Positions 60,292 through 64,000 of a stretch of DNA of 64,000 bases are shown here, piece by piece (the stretch's first letter is position 1; every line of letters begins with the position of its first letter). A program made the position numbers and the translations under genes. Origin of the DNA: an uncultured Alphaproteobacteria bacterium (GTDB taxonomy: Bacteria; Pseudomonadota; Alphaproteobacteria; Rhizobiales; Ancalomicrobiaceae); assembly GCA_937892955.1 (NCBI GenBank), contig CALBKH010000132.1, positions 3,986-67,985 on the forward strand, read 5' to 3'. A model generated the notes under the pieces. That model made no database searches. It saw only the letters and a program-made list of their open reading frames with translations, and was not told the origin of the DNA.

Positions 60292-60722
60292 CGGGCGGTC
60301 TCCGGCAGGCGGGTGACGCCCTTTGCGTCGAGCGGGAAGAAGGGGTTGTGGGCGACCTCCCAGAGGTGGCCGTCGAGATCGCGGACATAGCCCGAATAGC
60401 CGCCCCAGAACACCTTCTCCGGCGGCTTCACCGAGCTCGCCCCGGCAGCGAGCGCCGCGGCGAAGGCGGCGTCGACCGCCGTCTCGCTCGGAAGATTCCA
60501 CGCCAGCGTGACGCCGGCGAAGCCCTCGCCGGCCGCGGCGACACGAGCATCGTCGGCGAGCGCCTCGCGGCCGTAGAGGGCGAGGATCACCCCGTCCATG
60601 TCGAAGAAGACGACGTTCTCGTTGCTCGACCCGCCGGCTTCGAGACCGAGAGCCTCGTAGAAGGCGCGGGCGCGGGCGATGTCGGCGACGCCGAGGGTGA
60701 CGAGGGAGAGGCGCAGTTTCAT
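60288..60722 (-). CDS. VOC family (glyoxalase/bleomycin-resistance fold) protein
   Basis: This 144-residue protein has the vicinal-oxygen-chelate fold: LSLVTLGVADIARARAFYEALG at the N-terminus and a second beta-alpha-beta-beta-beta unit ending YVRDLDGHLWEVAHNP. Metal ligands typical of VOC dioxygenases or glyoxalases cannot be fully assigned; the Glu in HLWEVAHNP is one candidate. The function is unknown. It is coupled to rnhB by a 4-bp overlap and lies 14 bp downstream of the radical SAM gene on the same strand, so the three may be one operon. Confidence 0.88.
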   Translation of the reverse strand: MKLRLSLVTLGVADIARARAFYEALGLEAGGSSNENVVFFDMDGVILALYGREALADDARVAAAGEGFAGVTLAWNLPSETAVDAAFAAALAAGASSVKPPEKVFWGGYSGYVRDLDGHLWEVAHNPFFPLDAKGVTRLPETAR

Positions 60723-60736
60723 CGAAGGACCCTTGG

Positions 60737-61981
60737 TCAGAAGAGCGACAGTTGCCGGCCGTCGCCGAGCGGCGGCACGAAGAGATCGGTGCGCAGGGTG
60801 GCGACCGTGCGTCCGGCCTCGAGGCCGAGACGGCGCGTCGCCGCTTCGAAACGCTTGCGCAAGGTGGCGGCATAGGGGCCGAGGCCGCGCATCCGCCGCC
60901 CCCAGACCGCATCGTAGTCCTTGCCCTCGCGCATCGAGCGCAGCAGCGACAGGACATGACGATAGCGATCGGGATGGTGCTCGAGCAGCCATTGTTTGAA
61001 GATCTCCGACACTTCGAGCGGCAGGCGCAGCAGGATATAGCCGGCCTCGCGCGCTCCGGCCTCGGCCGCCGCCTCGAGGATGCGTTCCAGTTCGGCATCG
61101 TTGAGGGCGGGGACCACCGGCGCCACCATGACGCCGACGGGCACGCCGGCGGCGGCGAGACCGCGGATGGCGGCGAGCCGCTTCTCCGGCGCCGAGGCGC
61201 GCGGCTCCATCGAGCGCGACAGGCGGCGGTCGAGGCTGGTCACCGAAAGCGCCACCTTGGCCAGTCCCCGCTCGCCCATGCGGCCGAGGATGTCGGCGTC
61301 GCGCAGCACCAGCACCGACTTGGTGACGATGGTGACCGGATGGCCGCAGCGCTCCAGCACCTCGAGGATCTCGCGCATCAGCCGAAACCGCCGCTCGATC
61401 GGCTGATAGGGGTCGGTGTTGGTGCCGATGGCGACCGGCCGGCAGGCGTAACCGGCGACGCCGAGTTCGCGCTCGAGCAGCCGCGCCGCGTCGGGCTTGA
61501 CGAAGAGGCGGCTCTCGAAATCGAGGCCGGGCGAGAGGCCCATGTAGGCGTGGGTCGGGCGGGCGAAACAATAGGAGCAGCCGTGCTCGCAGCCGCGGTA
61601 GGGGTTGATCGAGCGATCGAAGGGGACGTCGGGCGAAGAATTGCGGGTGAGGATGGTCTTCGGCTTCTCGATCGTCACCTCGGTCGAGAAGGGCGGCAGT
61701 TCGTCGAGCGAGCCCCAGCCGTCGTCGAAGGCGACGCGGCTCTCGCTCTCGTAGCGGCCGGAGGGATTGGCGATGGCGCCGCGGCCGCGACGGCGCTCGG
61801 CCTCGATGCGCGCATCGAGCACCACCGCGCCGCCGCCCTCGCATTCGCCGAAGCGCGGCACGGCGATCTCGGATCTCTCGACGAAACGATCGGCGGAGAT
61901 GTCGCGAGCGGGGCGCTCGCCTTCGCTCCCCTCCGGCGAGGCTTCGCTGGGACTCTGTCTACGGGGGGCGGCGCGTCTCAT
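60737..61981 (-). CDS. SplB/PA0069-family radical SAM protein
   Basis: This 414-residue protein has the radical SAM cluster motif CEHGCSYC (Cys131, 135, 138) followed by FARPTHAYMGLSPG, then NTDPYQPIERR and the late VPALNDAEL. The family is related to spore photoproduct lyase (SplB), although its reaction is unknown. The ATG at 61981 is chosen because a GTTC-N7-GTTC box (62006-62020) lies 25-39 bases upstream and would be inside the gene if the ATG at 62014 were used. It heads the unit with the VOC and rnhB genes. A role in damage repair is inferred from the SOS box. Confidence 0.88.
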   Translation of the reverse strand: MRRAAPRRQSPSEASPEGSEGERPARDISADRFVERSEIAVPRFGECEGGGAVVLDARIEAERRRGRGAIANPSGRYESESRVAFDDGWGSLDELPPFSTEVTIEKPKTILTRNSSPDVPFDRSINPYRGCEHGCSYCFARPTHAYMGLSPGLDFESRLFVKPDAARLLERELGVAGYACRPVAIGTNTDPYQPIERRFRLMREILEVLERCGHPVTIVTKSVLVLRDADILGRMGERGLAKVALSVTSLDRRLSRSMEPRASAPEKRLAAIRGLAAAGVPVGVMVAPVVPALNDAELERILEAAAEAGAREAGYILLRLPLEVSEIFKQWLLEHHPDRYRHVLSLLRSMREGKDYDAVWGRRMRGLGPYAATLRKRFEAATRRLGLEAGRTVATLRTDLFVPPLGDGRQLSLF

Positions 61982-62005
61982 GATCCGATCTTGGAACGTT
62001 CTCTG

Positions 62006-62020
62006 GAACATTACAAGAAC
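62006..62020 (-). promoter_or_regulatory. LexA-type SOS box (GTTC-N7-GTTC) before the radical SAM gene
   Basis: On the minus strand the sequence reads GTTCTTGTAATGTTC, an exact match to the alphaproteobacterial LexA consensus GTTC-N7-GTTC. A TGTAAT -10-like hexamer lies inside the box and TCGACG lies 18 bases upstream of it, so LexA binding would cover the promoter. A third GAAC on the plus strand is at 61994-61997. Confidence 0.6.
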
Positions 62021-62146
62021 ATGCTCTGAAATTCGTCGATTCGCCAGCCTGTTCCGGCTGGTCGCCGGGTCGGGGGGCGTGTAAGAGACGGAACCGAGCC
62101 GTGAGCGTCCGCGGTCGCGGTCCGTCACCCGAGGATCCCGAGATCC

Positions 62147-62836
62147 ATGCTGTCCGTCGTCATCCCCACCCAGAACTCCGAGGAAGGTCTCGCGCGCACG
62201 CTGGCGTCGCTGGTGCCGGCGGCGGCGGAGGGGATCGTCCGCGAGGTGGTGGTGGCGGATGCCGCGTCGAGCGACGGCACGCGGATCGTCGCCGACGCCG
62301 CCGGCTGTTCGCTGGTGGAGAGTTCCGGCGGTTGGCTGACGCGCGTCAGTGCCGGCGTCCACATGGCGCGGCGGGCGCCGTGGTTCCTGATTCTGGCACC
62401 CAACGTCCATCTCGACAGCGACTGGTACCGCGAGGCCGCCACCTTCGTCGACCGCAGCGAACGGGCGGGCCGGGCCGACTCCCATGTCGGCACCTTCCGC
62501 ATCGTCTACGACGAGTTCGGCTGGCGCCCACGGGTCGCCGAGCGGGTGGTGGGCGTCGCCGGGGCGCTCTTCGGGCGGCCTCTCCGGGAACAGGGGCTGA
62601 TCATCTCGCGCCACCATCTCGAGGCGCTGACGTCGCGCATCCCCGACCGGTTCGCCGGCCACGGCGACCTCGTCGGGCGGATGTCGCGGGCGGACATCCA
62701 CACGCTGCGCGCCGATGCGGTGGTGCTGCCGCCGGTTCACGGTGGGCGCGCCGCGCCGAGCCTGTCGCGGCTCATGCGCATCACCTCCTCCGGTCTCGGC
62801 TTTCCGACGCCGACCGGCGACTGGACCGAGGAGTGA
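62147..62836 (+). CDS. Glycosyltransferase family 2 protein
   Basis: This 229-residue protein has the GT-A fold start typical of family 2: LSVVIPTQNSEEGLARTLASL, then EVVVADAASSDGTRIVADA, where the first DXD-like acidic residues bind the nucleotide. The usual second DXD is reduced (NVHLDSDWYRE). It may transfer a sugar to an envelope glycan; donor and acceptor are unknown. It is divergent from the radical SAM gene with a 165-bp gap containing the SOS box. The ATG at 62147 is the first in frame. The 154 bp to the DedA gene show nothing. Confidence 0.85.
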   Translation: MLSVVIPTQNSEEGLARTLASLVPAAAEGIVREVVVADAASSDGTRIVADAAGCSLVESSGGWLTRVSAGVHMARRAPWFLILAPNVHLDSDWYREAATFVDRSERAGRADSHVGTFRIVYDEFGWRPRVAERVVGVAGALFGRPLREQGLIISRHHLEALTSRIPDRFAGHGDLVGRMSRADIHTLRADAVVLPPVHGGRAAPSLSRLMRITSSGLGFPTPTGDWTEE

Positions 62837-62990
62837 GGGTGCCGGCGGCGGTCTCGCTCCGCCGCGCCGTGGACCTTCCGCGCGCAGGTCGACCGGCCGG
62901 ACGTCTTCACTCCGCCGCAGTCGTCCGCCAGCGTCGCCGACGTCCCTCTTCGCCGTCGACGCCGGGTCGCGGTTCACCCATGATGGCCCC

Positions 62991-63620
62991 ATGGATTTCG
63001 CCGCCTTCTTCGACGCCGCCCTCCGTCTGATCGAGACCCACCGCGCCTGGGCGGGGGTGATCTACGGGCTCATGGCCTTCGGCGAGAGCCTCGTCATCGT
63101 CGGGGTGTTGATCCCGGCGACGGGGGTGATGATGGCGACCGGGGCGCTGGTCGGAGCGGGCACCGTGCCGTTCCTCGACGTGTGGATCGGCGGGGCGATC
63201 GGCGCGGCGGCGGGCGACACGGTCTCCTATTGGGTCGGCCGCAAGCTCGGCCCCGGCGTCGACCGGCTGTGGCCGTTCTCGCGCCATCCCGAGACGCTCG
63301 CGGCGGCCCGCAACGTCTTCGCCCACTGGGGCTGGATGGCGGTCGTCGTCGGCCGCTTCATCGGGCCACTCAGGGCGAGTGTGCCGACGGTGGCCGGCAT
63401 CACCGCGATGCGGCACGGCGTCTTCCAGGCCGCCAACATCGGCTCGGCGATCGTCTGGATCCCGGTGCTGATCTTCCCCGGCTCGATGGGCGCGATCGCC
63501 TGGGACCTGTTCGACAGGGGCGACAGCGTGACCGGCACGATCGTCACGATCGTCGCGCTGGCGGGCATCGTCGCGGCGTTGTGGGTGCTCAGGCGGTGGA
63601 TGCCGCGGAAGATGAAGTGA
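62991..63620 (+). CDS. DedA family membrane protein
   Basis: This 209-residue inner-membrane protein has the DedA/VTT signature: FGESLVIVGVLIPATGVMMATGALVG (two parts, about residues 30-55), GAAAGDTVSYWVGRKLGP, then FAHWGWMAVVVGRFIGPLRASVPTVAGITAM, where the Arg and Pro of RFIGPLR are conserved. Such proteins handle undecaprenyl phosphate or phospholipid translocation and affect envelope integrity. The ATG at 62991 begins the conserved protein. A strong bidirectional terminator (63632-63665) separates it from the convergent ETF-QO gene. Confidence 0.9.
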   Translation: MDFAAFFDAALRLIETHRAWAGVIYGLMAFGESLVIVGVLIPATGVMMATGALVGAGTVPFLDVWIGGAIGAAAGDTVSYWVGRKLGPGVDRLWPFSRHPETLAAARNVFAHWGWMAVVVGRFIGPLRASVPTVAGITAMRHGVFQAANIGSAIVWIPVLIFPGSMGAIAWDLFDRGDSVTGTIVTIVALAGIVAALWVLRRWMPRKMK

Positions 63621-63631
63621 CGACGAAATAT

Positions 63632-63665
63632 GAAACGCGCCCGAGGTTTCCCTCGAGCGCGTTTC
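63632..63665. terminator. Bidirectional terminator between DedA and ETF-QO genes
   Basis: GAAACGCGC (63632-63640) and GCGCGTTTC (63657-63665) form the outer stem; CGAGG and CCTCG (63642-63646, 63651-63655) form an inner stem. The two genes converge here. Confidence 0.8.
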
Positions 63666-63692
63666 GGAAGGTCCGTCTCGTCCCGGCCGCGA

Positions 63693-64000
63693 TCACATGT
63701 TCGGATAGTTCGGCCCACCGGCGCCTTCCGGCGTCGTCCAGGTGATGTTGCCGTTGGGGTCCTTGATGTCGCAGGTCTTGCAGTGGACGCAGTTCTGCGA
63801 GTTGATGACGAAGACCTTGTCGCCGTCCTTCTCCATCCACTCGTAGACGCCGGCCGGGCAGTAGCGGGTCGACGGGCCGGCGTAGGTACCGAGCTCGGAC
63901 GACTTCTGAAGGGCCGGATCGGCGAGCTTCAGGTGGATCGGCTGGTCCTCCTCGTGGTTGGTGTTCGACAGGAACACCGAGGAGAGACGGTCGAAGGAGA
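63693..64000 (-). CDS. Electron transfer flavoprotein-ubiquinone oxidoreductase, C-terminal fragment
   Basis: Only about 102 codons are in the window; the frame continues past the right edge (start outside). The visible C-terminus contains LSNTNHEEDQPIHL, the cysteine pattern YCPAGVYEW then NCVHCKTCDIKDP, which hold the 4Fe-4S cluster, and the end PNYPNM typical of ETF-QO. The enzyme passes electrons from electron transfer flavoprotein to ubiquinone at the inner membrane during fatty-acid and amino-acid oxidation. It ends 27 bp from the terminator shared with the DedA gene. Confidence 0.93.
   Translation of the reverse strand, partial: SFDRLSSVFLSNTNHEEDQPIHLKLADPALQKSSELGTYAGPSTRYCPAGVYEWMEKDGDKVFVINSQNCVHCKTCDIKDPNGNITWTTPEGAGGPNYPNM

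Overview
This window is a chromosomal segment from a high-GC alphaproteobacterium, most likely Hyphomicrobiales (Rhizobiales). The evidence: a CcrM-type adenine methyltransferase; an F0 ATP synthase operon with separate b' and b genes (atpI-B-E-F'-F); pyruvate phosphate dikinase; the mutY / DUF721 / DsbA / smc cluster; the HD hydrolase / tyrosine phosphatase / NAD-regulator cluster; and a direct-repeat GTTC-N7-GTTC LexA-type box. No rRNA, tRNA, CRISPR array or insertion sequence was found. Most of the window is ordinary core genome, with short accessory stretches that are visibly AT-richer.

Layout. 1-5 kb: end of an HD hydrolase, a tyrosine phosphatase and a degenerate-NUDIX NAD-type regulator, then an SDR, two small envelope proteins, an enoyl-CoA hydratase and the tRNA t6A enzyme TsaC/Sua5. 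6-11.4 kb: histone-deacetylase-like amidohydrolase, MFS transporter, xseB, dxs and an SCO copper chaperone, closed by a 126-bp multi-hairpin palindromic element. 11.5-20.4 kb: DUF1499, DUF3297 and DUF3365 (haem) proteins, a LysR/aldo-keto reductase pair, an acyl-CoA synthetase, CorA, pdxH and a lipoprotein. 20.5-27.9 kb: CbpA-like DnaJ, an alpha/beta-hydrolase-like protein, a four-gene arsenic operon (arsR, two unrelated arsC, acr3) and a large DUF2339 membrane protein. 28-35.5 kb: a hypothetical protein, meaB, then an AT-rich two-gene unit (anti-phage dCTP deaminase of the AvcD type plus an overlapping DUF488-like gene) inserted beside ispE and a TPR protein. 36-40.4 kb: ppdK, an AT-rich orphan coiled-coil membrane protein and a ParDE-type toxin-antitoxin pair flanked by intergenic palindromes. 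40.4-51 kb: polyprenyl diphosphate synthase, DUF2007, a tRNA-type methyltransferase, small secreted proteins, amn, a HAD phosphatase, ccrM, a metallophosphoesterase, a thioesterase and mutY. 50.5-58.6 kb: DUF721/DciA, DsbA-like, smc and the atp F0 operon with a clear promoter. 58.8-64 kb: gamma-glutamylcyclotransferase, rnhB, a VOC protein, an SplB/PA0069-type radical SAM gene under a probable SOS box, a glycosyltransferase, a DedA protein and the 3' end of ETF-ubiquinone oxidoreductase.

The functional themes are genome maintenance and cell cycle (ccrM, smc, mutY, DciA-like, rnhB, xseB, SOS-controlled radical SAM), isoprenoid synthesis (dxs, ispE, polyprenyl synthase), arsenic resistance, and phage or plasmid conflict (dCTP deaminase unit, ParDE). 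The best candidate for something undescribed is the dCTP deaminase / DUF488-like pair at 30304-32458.
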